DNA of 64,000 nt, taken from Boswellia sacra (lineage: Eukaryota; Streptophyta; Magnoliopsida; Sapindales; Burseraceae). The notes beneath the pieces were generated by a model that was not told the DNA's origin, did no database searches, and was given only the letters and a program-made list of their open reading frames with translations. The stretch is from positions 248,001-312,000 of the forward strand of contig SNVD02009077.1 in assembly GCA_013180625.2 (NCBI GenBank), read 5' to 3'. Each line of letters begins with the position of its first letter. Position 1 is the stretch's first letter. This document shows positions 32,528 through 44,300 of this stretch, piece by piece. The position numbers and the translations under genes are program-made.

Positions 32528-33901
32528 TGATAGGTGTCTATATATATTATTTTCATATCAATTCGTCTATGTTTTTTTGCTATATTCCTTGGTATTTTTA
32601 TGTTTTTGTGTGGTTTTAATGTTTGTAGGAGTTTTGGAGGATCTTGCACCAAATTGGAGTAAAACCCTTCATTTTCACCTCTGCCAATCAATCAAATTCT
32701 TAGATTTAATTCTGTTGATATACGATGAACCAAATGATTTGCTATATAGCGTTGGAAAGCTCTAAAAGTCCAGTCTTTAGAGAAATTTACGGTTCATGAA
32801 TCCATGTAGTGTAACAAAAGTTATTATCAAAATGGTGTGAGTAGTGCAGAAGTATAATTTTACAAATCACTATAGCATGTTATTATTCGAGGGCACTATA
32901 GCAGGTTACTGTAGCAGAGTATGTAAACATATTTTAGGGTTTTATTTTGATAATATAAGGGGGAGAACAAGTTGGAGGCTGTCTCTCTTGATTTCTCTCA
33001 TCTCTTGGAGTTCTTGAAGGAGAAAGAGGGGGAATTAAAATCCTAAGGAGATTTCAAGGGATTTGTTAAGTGTTTCCTTTCCTTTTCATTTTCTGGAATG
33101 TCTCTATGTTGTATTATGTTTATGACGTGTTTGAACATGTGTAACTAAATCTAATTTGGTTAAGGGTGATTTCAAAGCTCTAGATATGGTTTTTTCTGAG
33201 TTGATTGTTCAAGAAATTGTTATCCGATTCTCTAATTAAAGTTGCTTGTATTTTTCCATATTTAATGCTTATGATTGCTTGCTGATTTTATTTGGGTTGC
33301 CAACTAAATCTAGTTGTTGTCTATTACTAGAGTAGAAATCTTAGACTATAATTGTCTTGAATTTCTAATCGTTAGTAGCAAAATTATGATCGGAGATTGC
33401 AAAATATAACCTAAATTAAATCATTCGAACTTGTGTGTTTATTGCTTAGATCAACCTATCTTTCTTATCATAATGCTTTCATTGAATTAAATTTAGAGAG
33501 ATTGTTCTAGGTTGTTTAAATTGATAGAGATTAAATAAAGAGTTTGTTTTATTTAACGACAAAGTAATGAAAGATTAGGGTAACAGAGCTGGTTGTTATC
33601 TACGATTAATAATTTCAATGTGTAATTAGATGATAATTTTATAATTAATTCGCAAATTTATATCTTATGGTAGAGAATGATCCCTTAACCAAGTTTCTCT
33701 CATTGATTATTTCTCACTTTGTTTAACTTTGCGTTGTGATATTCTTCATTTGCATTCGTATTTCATTTAATTAATCATTCAACAAAACCTCCCATTTAGT
33801 TTATTGTTGCTGTCTAATAGAATCAATCCTCGTGAGAACGATATCTTACTTATCACTTTTTACTTGTGCGACTAGTATGCTTACTAATTTTAAGTGTAAC
33901 A
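32528..33901 (+). mobile_element. Solo LTR of the element A/B family
   Basis: A 1,374-bp sequence aligning over its full length with the A/B LTRs, in the + orientation. It starts TGATAGGTGTC and ends near CTTACTAATTTTAAGTGTAACA, where A/B have CTTGCTAGTTTCGAACGCATCA. CTATT flanks both sides (32,523-32,527 and 33,902-33,906), a 5-bp target duplication. Divergence is clearly higher than between the A and B LTRs, so it is an older insertion reduced by LTR recombination. It ends about 1.3 kb before the At1g65710-like gene. Confidence 0.9.
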
Positions 33902-33906
33902 CTATT

Positions 33907-35011
33907 TGTGACTGCAAATATAAAGTTAAAAGCAAGTATTAAAAAATTTCAAAATTGGTTGACTACAGCATGTAGACGTACGTTAAAGGGACATAACAGT
34001 CATTACATCATAAGTCATCCATTTTGACAACAAAGAGGTAATGGCATGGTTATTTTATCCTATTTTTAAAAGATGGAGGACAAAACAATATAAACCTTAG
34101 CTTAGGGTCACAGATAAAATTCTCTCTTCATATTATTGTTAATTATTTCAAGCTGAAGAATTATAAGGATTATTTATTAGAATCTTTTACATCTATAACA
34201 TGTTTTAAAAGTATTTGAACTTCTTAAAATTTGTAAGTAATTGATAACAATAAATATTATTGTTTCATTATTAATTGATTTTATTTATTTTATGTATTAA
34301 ATTCAATTAATATACATGCAGCACATGACAGTAGATAAATTGACTAATATAAGTTGAAGATTTGTTTTATGGTTTCGTCATTCTTATTAAGAGCAATAAT
34401 AAACGTAAATGCAAAAGTAATATTTGTAGAAGTCATCATTTTGTACCAGAATACTCCTTAATTAGATATATTGAAATTCATCATCGAGTTAATTTATTAA
34501 AAAAATAATAATTATAAAAAGAAAAGTTAAACGGAGAGGGATTGGTTGATTGAAGTACGACTATAGCATTGGAGACATGTCCAGCAATCAAATCAAGAAA
34601 AATATTATTGTTTATTTAATATTCATAATTGATCAAAAGTGATTGAGGAGTTTTGATAACTTGATTCAATTTCGAATATTAAATTATATAAAATATCAGA
34701 TAACCTTTAAAATATGGGATGCATAGAGACATCTCATGTACTGTGTTGTAGCGTCCGCGTAGTCTGAGCCAAGCCGACCCACTTCGAAGGAATGGGAATA
34801 GAAGATAGCCGTTAAGAGAAATTTGAAAATAAGGATTTTCTGAATAAATTAATGAATTTTAAAAATTAAGATTAAGTTAAGATTAAGAAATCAGAGTTAG
34901 CGGACGAGAAACGACAGACATTATTATATTCATCCAATCCAACGGCTATTTCAAAGTCTAACGGATAGATCTGCAGGGCAGGCAGTGGCAGTGCCGCTCA
35001 AAATTTGAAAT

Positions 35012-35012
<1 letters not shown>
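33907..35012. other. Upstream region of the At1g65710-like gene
   Basis: AT-rich intergenic DNA with no second gene. The promoter should lie in the last few hundred bases, but no convincing TATA box was chosen. Confidence 0.4.

Positions 35013-35043
<31 letters not shown>
35013..35043 (+). repeat. (CT)n microsatellite in probable 5' leader
   Basis: About fifteen CT dinucleotides lie 140 nt before the chosen start codon. CT-rich tracts are common in plant 5' leaders. Confidence 0.9.
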
Positions 35044-35048
<5 letters not shown>

Positions 35049-35182
35049 CTTTTGAAATGCTTTCTCGGACAACGTTCCCTCTCTCGTATCAGATCTATTT
35101 CGCTTTCACTTTCACATTTAACCCTTAGCTCTTCTCCTTGCACAAACATAAAATTTCATTTCTATTTCTCCGCCGTGCCGTC

Positions 35183-37324
35183 ATGGGTAGTTGTTTCAGC
35201 AAGAAGAAGGAGCCTTCTTCTCCGCCTGAGGTTCCTGCTCCTGCTTCATCATCTACACAGCATCCTGTAGTCGTAGATGCAATCAAGCCGCAGAAAAACG
35301 ACAAAGAGATTGGCAAAAAGGGAGAAAAGGAAGAAGAAGAGGAAGCAGGGTTAGTAAAGAAAGAAATATTCGTGATAAAGCATCGGAAGAGTCACGACAA
35401 GCGCTCTCTCCCTAATCCTGATCAGCAGAATGAAAGTGCGGTGGAAACTAAAGAAGAGAGTGGAAACAATAACAATGTTGTTAATGTGGTGAGGACATCT
35501 AGCTGCACCAAAGAAGAGGTGGATGCCATTCTTATACAGTGTGGAAGGCTTAGCCGAAGTAACTCTTCTGGAAAGGCCGCTTCTTCTGCAAGAAAGTACT
35601 CGGGTTCCAAGAGGAGTTACGATTTTGATCACAATGACGTTGATGGTGACAAGAAGATAGGGAGTGATGATGATGATGATCATGAAGATGATCAGAGAGG
35701 CGAGAGAAGGCAACACAGACAACGCCATCGTCAGTCTAGTGGGCGTTCTCCTTCTCAAGGAAGGAGGAGGACGCCAAGTAGAGAAAGGGATCAGCAGCAG
35801 CGGTCTGGGAGTAGAGAGAGAGGAGGAAGTGGAAGACGAGTTAGCAGATCACCTGGAAGAAGATCAGAAAATAACTCGCTTGCTACAACCGCTACTGATT
35901 GTAAAAGTAATAGACCTGGAAAGATGGTCTCGGTCCCGGCTACGGTTACTTCCCTTTTGATGGATAAAAGCAATAATGGTGTTGTAGAACCTGCAACTGC
36001 CATTAAAAGAATCACTGTCAAGAGAAATGCTGGTGAGGCTGCTGGGGTGGGTTCGAGAACGGCGGCTTCACCTCGTTCTCAGTCGCCTGCCAGAGCAAAT
36101 GCTAATGTTAACAACAAGACTACTTCAAATGAGCCATCTCTTAGTCGCAACTCTTCAAGGAAAGCTGAGCATTCTCCTTACCGAAGAAATCCCTTGAGCG
36201 AAATTGATCCCAACTCCCTTGCATATCCACAATCATCAACTCCCAACATTAAGCCTCCCACCAACAATGACAACAGAGTTCAAAATAGAAGCAGAGAGGT
36301 CGAAGGAGAAGGTGTTATTTTGCATCAGGTACTCGTTTCTTTTATTCTTCAGACTTCAATTTTTGTTTATGTTTTAATTCTGTCCAAATTTGTAAAAGCA
36401 ATTAATTTATCCAATCCAATGCAGAAGCCAAATGTAGATCAGCTTGGTTCTCAAGGGGTTAACTACAAAGTCAGCAGCAGCAGAGGTACTACTCTAAACA
36501 ACAAGCTTGTCAACACAATATGCACAGAAAAGGAACAGCAACAGATTTTGGGAGACGCCAAAGCTCAGATACCAATCACGACGATGGCTGCTGCCTCAGG
36601 ATCTGAAAGCCAAAAACCCCAAACTTTAACGAGAAGCAGATCCTCTAGGCGGTCCACAGACCTAGACCTCAATCCTGAAACATTATTGAATCCTACACCA
36701 TCATATACAGCATTATTACTTGAAGACATCCAGAACTTCCACCAGAAGAACAACAACACTCCTTCATTTTCGATCCCACCTTGTGTCACCAAGGCCTGCT
36801 CCATCCTTGAGGCAGTTGCAGACCTCAACTCCACAACTAGCTCAAATCTGTCATGTGCTTTCTCTGTTGGAAAGCACATGAGAGAAGCTAAAGATCCTTT
36901 TGTAGAATCTGAGGTGCTGGCAAGTGATGATCTGATGGAGCCAAGCTTCCATAAGTATGTGACTGTAAGGAGGGGTGGTTGTGGTACCTTAGGAGGGTCA
37001 GATTTAGATGAGCAGGAGTCTTCAGGAAGCAACAGTTATGTGGGTGGTGCTACTCAACAGAACTGGAGCTTTTCTTCCACTTCATGGGAACCAAATTCAG
37101 CTGATTCAACAGATCGCTGGACCTCAAGAGCCAACACAAAAGAGGATGACAAGACTTGTTCAGTAGGTCACCAGAGGCATCCCTTGTCCGAATCCGGAAA
37201 GGGAGTGAATGGGAAAAAGAGAGACAATTATCTTCATCACAAGGATGGAGTTTGGCGTGGCGGAGTTGGAGCTAGTAAAGGTCTCCAGACAGTTCCTGTT
37301 CTTGCTGCTGCTGCTTCTACGTGA
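35183..37324 (+). CDS. At1g65710-like protein, acylated, Ser/Arg-rich, two exons
   Basis: Host gene with exons 35,183-36,328 and 36,425-37,324, 681 aa. The intron 36,329-36,424 has GT/AG ends and phase 0. The start was chosen at MGSCFSKKK because it gives a Gly-2 N-myristoylation signal with Cys-4 for palmitoylation, as in plant relatives; an earlier in-frame ATG (35,138) would bury it. Conserved TKEEVDAILIQCGRLSRSNS is at about residue 108. A Ser-rich stretch, an acidic run (GSDDDDDHEDD, about 160), an Arg/Ser-rich domain (about 170-230) and KAEHSPYRRNPLSEID (about 325) follow. The C-terminal half has a conserved-looking segment ACSILEAVADLNSTT. It resembles Arabidopsis At1g65710, a protein of unknown function. 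Membrane anchoring is inferred from the N terminus. Confidence 0.9.
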   Translation: MGSCFSKKKEPSSPPEVPAPASSSTQHPVVVDAIKPQKNDKEIGKKGEKEEEEEAGLVKKEIFVIKHRKSHDKRSLPNPDQQNESAVETKEESGNNNNVVNVVRTSSCTKEEVDAILIQCGRLSRSNSSGKAASSARKYSGSKRSYDFDHNDVDGDKKIGSDDDDDHEDDQRGERRQHRQRHRQSSGRSPSQGRRRTPSRERDQQQRSGSRERGGSGRRVSRSPGRRSENNSLATTATDCKSNRPGKMVSVPATVTSLLMDKSNNGVVEPATAIKRITVKRNAGEAAGVGSRTAASPRSQSPARANANVNNKTTSNEPSLSRNSSRKAEHSPYRRNPLSEIDPNSLAYPQSSTPNIKPPTNNDNRVQNRSREVEGEGVILHQVLVSFILQTSIFVYVLILSKFVKAINLSNPMQKPNVDQLGSQGVNYKVSSSRGTTLNNKLVNTICTEKEQQQILGDAKAQIPITTMAAASGSESQKPQTLTRSRSSRRSTDLDLNPETLLNPTPSYTALLLEDIQNFHQKNNNTPSFSIPPCVTKACSILEAVADLNSTTSSNLSCAFSVGKHMREAKDPFVESEVLASDDLMEPSFHKYVTVRRGGCGTLGGSDLDEQESSGSNSYVGGATQQNWSFSSTSWEPNSADSTDRWTSRANTKEDDKTCSVGHQRHPLSESGKGVNGKKRDNYLHHKDGVWRGGVGASKGLQTVPVLAAAAST
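36329..36424 (+). other. Stop-free 96-nt intron of the At1g65710-like gene
   Basis: GTACTC...ATGCAG, a multiple of three, phase 0, without stop codons. If retained it would insert 32 mostly hydrophobic residues (about VSFILQTSIFVYVLILSKF). Confidence 0.8.
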
Positions 37325-40300
37325 CATGTTAACTATTTACTGAATTGTAGTTTCTAGTTGCAGAATGTAATGTATGTGTTTGACGGTTGCAAACTTGCAA
37401 CCATTTTCTTTTCTTATTTGAACCATCATCTTATCTTTAATTAAAGAGTATTTGTTCATTCCTTGATTGTCAATTTTTTTTTTTTTTTGGGTCTCCACAC
37501 CAATCCTATTGTTGACTTTACCTTGCACACCCACTGTACGCAGCACCTACTGTTCTCTTCATGTAGTTCTACAAAATCACGATTTCTTGTTCTCTAAGCC
37601 TATGGATATTGATTATGATGATACATTATTTTAAATAATAACACAATTGCAAAAATATAGAAATAACTCAATTGAGGGGGGATTGTTTTGAATTTTAATT
37701 AAATCTTCGTTATTATTTTTTTAATGCCAGCCAATTGTCAAATTGTCCAACTAAAAATACTAGATGCTTTGCGGACCTCACATAGGCTCTTGGAAAAACG
37801 AAGATATATGTGTCATTTAACGTTGAATTTAATCAGATAATCAATAAGAATTTGAATTTGACTAAAACTTATAGCAGTCCTCAACTTGGAATTTTTTTTT
37901 TTTCAAAAATTTCTCCTACAAAAAGTAAAAAGAATTAATTCTTTTTAGAATTGTATGAAAAAATTTAGGGGAAATTAACATTTTATCATAATTGAGGGGC
38001 CTCATGAAAAAATGATACTCTCTTCAAATATCTCGATGCCATGACTTTTTTTCTTGCGAAATTACCCCATTGCCCATCTTTATTAAAAAAAGCCAATAAT
38101 ATGTTTCCTTCCTTTCAAACTTCTTTCTTCTTCACTCTCAGGTAAAATCTCCTCCACACAACACTATTTTTACACAAAGCAATAGCATAATCCGACTATT
38201 TCTGCCATTTCAACGACTGATCTTTAAGATCTAAGCAAAAACTACTCTCAACTCATGCTTTTCCCAAAATCATGTGTTGTTATATTTATTTTTATTTTTT
38301 TCCCAAAATCTCTTTTTAAAACAATTTTGTTTCAATAACATAACATTTCCCCAAAAGAAACCCTAAGAGATAGAAACCAGGGGTGGATCAAACTTAAACA
38401 TTTGAAGGGGCTAGTTCAAAAAATTGGAAACTGGAAGGGCTAATGGGGGAAAAAGTAGTAATTGGGTTAAAAACAAAAAAAATTATATAGAATCCTTGAA
38501 ATTTTCAAATTTTGCAGGACTAGGCCCCTTCTTGGCCACCAAATAGTCCAGTCTTGATAGAAACCATCCCGGTTTGGGAGTCAAGATTGGACTAAACTAT
38601 GATTAGGATCTGAACTGAGACTAGATTGAATTGAGACTAGAATTTGGGATTGAATTATATATAATACTGTCTTATGTTTAATGTAATATTGGACTAAACT
38701 CGATATAATACTGTCTTGTGTTTGGTACAATATAGGACTGAACTATATTATTATATGATAATTTCTAAGAAATTATTTTTAAAATATAAATTTATTTAAT
38801 TTTTATTCAAAATTAATTTAATTACTTATAAAATATTATATTATTTTTATTTAATAATATAAAATATTTATATTTATCATATTATAAAATATTTCAAAAT
38901 CAGATTTTGAAAAGCTAAATTTTAGATAGATCAAAATATCAAAATTATCCTCACAAAATAATTAAAATCTAAAAATGCCCTTAAATATTAATCTACCTAT
39001 TTAAATAAATTAAAATAAATTTAAAACCATTTTTTAAAATAAATTAAATATTAATCTACCTATTTAAATAAATTAAAATAAATTTAAAATTATTTTTTTG
39101 GGGGGTTTTTGGTTCTTTTTTTGTTTTTGGGGGGCGGCGGGGGAGGTGGTGTGTGGTTGTTGTGAGTCTTTTCGGTTTTATCGGATTGAAGCAATATAGG
39201 ACATATCACATGGCCTGGCTGATTTTGTATATGCCCATATGAGTTTATATCATACCTTGATTAGTGGATACTTTTTTCAACTCATCCCATTGAGGTAGTT
39301 ATTGAGAATTCATGTAATTCAAAATAATATAGAAATCTCATGCAAAATGCAAATACAAACTAAAGCATCTCCAATTATTAGGCTTTTGCTAATATCTTTG
39401 CTAACTAACCCAAATGAAACGAAAACAGAAAAGCAGTTGACATGTGAAAATGGCGGTCTATCAACTCTTCTTAAGAACAATTAAATCAATGAAAAGAGTT
39501 GAAAAAGGTTCGGTTATGTTGAAAATATTCCATTCATAGTCACTAAACAAATTGAAAATGTTCTATTCACAGTGATCAAATGAAATTCATTAAAAAAAAA
39601 AAGTAAATTAAATTGGAAATAAGAAATTACTTCTTCCTCTTGGTTGTAAGGACATTATTTGAATTCATCCTCCATTCAAAATCACTCCATAACAACAGAC
39701 ATCAATTACAAATGAACTTGAAATTAGACAGTTGAAGAGAAAACAATGACTTAGGGTTTAAGGGGAAAAATTAAATGAAAAAATTGGTAGCAAATTACAT
39801 TGGATATACTCAAAATTATCAGTATCCTCTTTAGTAATTTGCATCTTAAAAATTGTTTCAATATTATTTTTAATTAGAGTTAAACTTAGAAAGAGAATTT
39901 TTGAGACTCAAATAACAACACTCCTAATATTTTGTATAAACATTTGCCTAATGTGTATTGCACGTTATGTAGGCCTTGCATTGGCCTTGAGGCTAAATTC
40001 GAATTGAACCTCAGCTATTACTTAACCAAGTGTCAAGCCGTTAAACAAGATATCGAATTGGATCAGTGCGCTAGGAACTCAACAGTGTTAGATAGTTGTT
40101 AAACAATGCTTAGTCAGGAGTCTGTTATGTTGAGTTATTAAACGATGCTAGATATTGGTTGAACATTATATTGAACTGCTGAGTATTACATTTGCAATTG
40201 CAAAATTGAGAGTAAATTTGTTTGATATTAAACTTGGTTAGGGAATCTAAATTTTTCAAAATATTACTATATCTTTTAAAAAATAAAATAAAAACCTCAA

Positions 40301-41310
40301 AACTTCGTTTTCTTTTTTCTCTCTCTTTTTTTTTTCAATGTTCTTGAAAATAAAAGAAACACCAACATTTCTCGTTCTGCCATCACGCTTCCAAAAAATA
40401 TAAAAATTAAAATTTGAATATGAGTATATTTATACATGCAAGTGTGTGAATTATAAAGGTTTGCTTATATATTATATTCCTTCTATCCAGAAGCAGGGGT
40501 AACAGATATCTGCCAACAATACATTGATAATACTTAAGTCATACTCATACCCAATATACAGTATTTGTGTGTTTTTTGTCCTTGTATCTTTTCTCAGCAA
40601 TTGCTGGTATAAGCTCATTCTTAAAATAAAATAGTACAGTGAGTTCATAAGTATGATTTATGAAAGCATTTTGAAACAACTTTACATATGCCTACAACAA
40701 CAAAGTCCCCAAACATAATCTACATTTACCAAATATAAAGACCAATGAACAAATATGAAAGGCAACTATTCCTTTCAATGGCCTTCGGTTCCAATAGCCA
40801 AAAAAAAAAAAAAAAAGCCAGGGATTTTTTTGAGATGTCAAGGCCTAGAAAACCTGGAATTAAGAATTTATGACATCAAAGAAAAAAGAGATCATACCTG
40901 GAACCATCTGTACGGTAAAACAGAGTTCCCACACAAAACAGCCGATCCATAATTCACTCTTGGATGCTCTACCATAGTAACAAGAAGGCATGGAAGTGTA
41001 GCCCGCCATGAGATAGCCTCGAGAAAATAGCTTCAGAAATAAGCCATGATAATTATCCCGAAACTTCCAACCTAAATTTGGAATGAACCAACTATCAACT
41101 CATAAAAAAGCACCAATGCTCCAACGCATTTCTGCCTCCTTCTCTCCTTTAATTTATCTCTTTGTTTCCAAATAAAATACATCCCCTAAACATTTCTTGG
41201 TTGAGAAGTAAAGCCTAGAAACTACAGAGCCACCCTCACTATCAGCATCATTTACATCTTTGCTGGCATGTTGCATGCATGCATCTATGTTGCCGTATCA
41301 ACCATATGCA
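37325..41310. other. Intergenic DNA between the two host genes
   Basis: About 4 kb, AT-rich. It contains a T-tract (37,471-37,485), a G-rich patch (39,100-39,150), a duplicated 43-bp AT-rich segment, and repetitive TATAATACTGTCTTATGTTT-like sequence at 38,570-38,760, which may be an old transposon remnant. No coding gene was recognised. Confidence 0.5.
38983..39092 (+). repeat. Direct repeat of about 43 bp, two copies
   Basis: TATTAATCTACCTATTTAAA and the following AT-rich part occur at about 38,985 and again at about 39,047, identical across most of their length. Confidence 0.8.
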
Positions 41311-44300
41311 TCATTTAGTAGTGCCCTGATAGTTAACCATATATATTGCAACTATAGTAACAAAGGCCCCAACCAGTTGCAATGGTGAGAATGTCTCACC
41401 AAGATACAGAAACCTGTGGAATATAAGTTTCAACATTGAAAAGCATGAATCCACAAGATGGTAAAACTCTTTTATATAAATGCCAAGGTTTTATAACTTA
41501 AAACTGTTTTGACTTACAAATTTAATCAAGTTTTTGATTGTTAATATATCTTAATCCAAAAATGAATAGAATTGCGAAGTTGATAATTTTAAATGTCATT
41601 TATTTTATTTTATTTTATTTTTTTGGACCACTAGACGAATGAAATAAATAATTAGAAATTTCATTAAAAATCTAACTCCATTTGAAACATCCAGATGGTT
41701 GACATCATGTGTAGCAATTAGATTTGCTTCAAAGTATTTTGATTTACTAGTCCATAAATGGTAAGAAATTTTGCAAAAAAATGCCCTGGCATATAGATTT
41801 AGATATAGATTTAACTTTCATTTATTATTATTATTATTTTTTTATTTTTTTTTTCAGGTATGGACTTACCATACGAATCTCTATATTAAAACCTATAATA
41901 TATAACTCTAACATCAAAATGTCCTTTCTTAATCTAACATTCAATCCCTATATATAACATGCTGATGGAAAGACCTAACTAATGTATGAATTGTACAAGA
42001 CAAAGAGGTCTTGCAAAATGCATAAAGAATTCACAATTCTGCACTTTCTTATAATGAGATCTCAGTCTCTGCCATAGACTATTTGATTATTTTTCTAAAG
42101 AAAGAAAAACAAATCGACATCCTTAGCTTGCTAGGTAAGGTTTGATAAGAATTGGTAATTCTTTTTCCCTCTTTATCTTTTAACTATAAATTTAAGAATT
42201 TTTATCAGCTCTTTCTTTTGGCGTGCGTTTTAGAACAAACCTGAAATTCTTATATGTTTCCATTTGTTTTATTTTCCCAATCGGATCAGATGACCTTACC
42301 CAAAGATTGAAGCAAACATTGGTGTTAGAAAAGTGAGGGAACTGAGCTTTGTCAAGCTACCTGAAACGCACAACCAATTTGCAAATTAAAATATTGGAGA
42401 AGAGCTCAAAATTAGACTTTGGTGTTATAACCTATATGATTGAGAGAATCAATTAAAATTGTGTAGCAAATAAATAATAATAATAAATGATATTATAACA
42501 ACCATATGGCTATATTAGATGTATAATGGTTAATCACTAAGAAAGAAAATCAACCACTGAAAGAGCCAAACAGAAGTCTTGAGTTTCAGCATAGAGTATG
42601 ACCTTTAGTTGCACTGTAGAAGAATACACCATAGCTAACAGCACTTCCAAATACGGAAGTATAAAGAAGCGCCAATATATCACTTGATGTTAGCTCCTTC
42701 AGACTTCCACTGAAGAAAGGGTCATGATCAAGGATGGAGATTATCACAAGTGGGAGACCACCAATTACCATGTGCTACATAAAATGTCCACCATATTAGT
42801 ACCATGACATCCATGCATTAACTTAAGAGTTCATAGCAGATTCTACAACTTTCTAAATATAGAAAACCTTAACAATTCCAAACATTTTAAAAATGTTATA
42901 TATTATGATTGCAATTATGGATACTCCATTACGTAGATGCTGAGAGCTGCAAAATAAGCTAACCAGTTCAAAATCCATAAGTAATGCTTTGCTTTATGAT
43001 AACTTTTTAAAGCAGGAACCTCATACCCATCCAGTTGCCATTACAGGATCAGAAAACTTGGAGACCCAGCGGACCATGACTGTACCAACTGCCATGCTCT
43101 GAGCTGCAAGAAGCATCCACCACTCCCCACTTCCCCATAAAGAAAAATTACTCCCATTAAAATTAAGTGCAGGAACCTGCAGATTGAAACCATTATCATC
43201 AAACTTAATCAGCGAAAAAAAGGTTATGATTTTGGAAATGGAAAATTGCTTTAATAGCATTCATAAGCCTGAAACTACTACCGTAAAAGAGTACTATTAA
43301 CACAGAGCTGAACTGCAGAGAAGGTAAATCTAATTGGAAGAATGAATTGGGTCATCATGTAAAGGAAATTATTAGTGGCAAAATTGGAGAATCCAAGAGG
43401 ATACATAGCACTTAATAATTAAATAAAATCAGCTGTGCAGCACAAAAATAGGGCATTGAAACAGTCGCTCAGCTTTCTGCCTGCTAACCTTATGGTATCC
43501 GCAGATGGTAGCCTTTAGCACCTTGAAATAATATACCATTAGCACAAACCAACAACCATGATAACCCACATCATAGAGAGAGACATAGAGATCAAGACAG
43601 ATAGATAGGAAGGAAGAATAGAAACTCCAGAAAGATATTTTGTTGGTAGTTAACTCAGGAGATAAGAAAGAAGACTGAGAACTCCATAGAAAACTAATAA
43701 TTTTCTTGAATTTGCACCACAGGTTCCTCACTTTATACATAATAAAAGAAAATAATAATAATGAAAAAAAGAGTGAAACCAAAGGCACCAAAGTTCATAT
43801 TTTATTAAGTGGAAATTTCAAAGATGCATCAACATGTTTTTGTCTTAAATGACACCAAAGTTATTCATCACTGAAGCACAATCTAAATTTGTTTGCTGGC
43901 TACTACAGTCAACAGTTAAAGACGTTCTTTATGTAATAATCTTTCCAAATACCTTCATTCTTCAGTATAGTCATACCAGTATTCACATAAAATGGTCTTA
44001 AGCACCATTAAAGAGAGCTACTTCCACACTTTACAAAGCTTGGTAGCTAGGAAATATGTGGGATTTATACATCCCAAGCAGATGGCCTCAAGGGGATCTG
44101 AGTCTTTGACCTCAATAATAAGATCAATGACTTTTTACCAGTAAGCCCACCCCTTAACTTTAAGAATCCCGTGACGTAATAATAGAGCATCAAAGAAATA
44201 TTCTTGACGACCAAAAGTCAATCTTTAAAATAATTGATCTACCTGGCTTCAAGCATACCTCTCATTGATATTCCTCTCATAGTCTTTTATGAAAAGCCAA

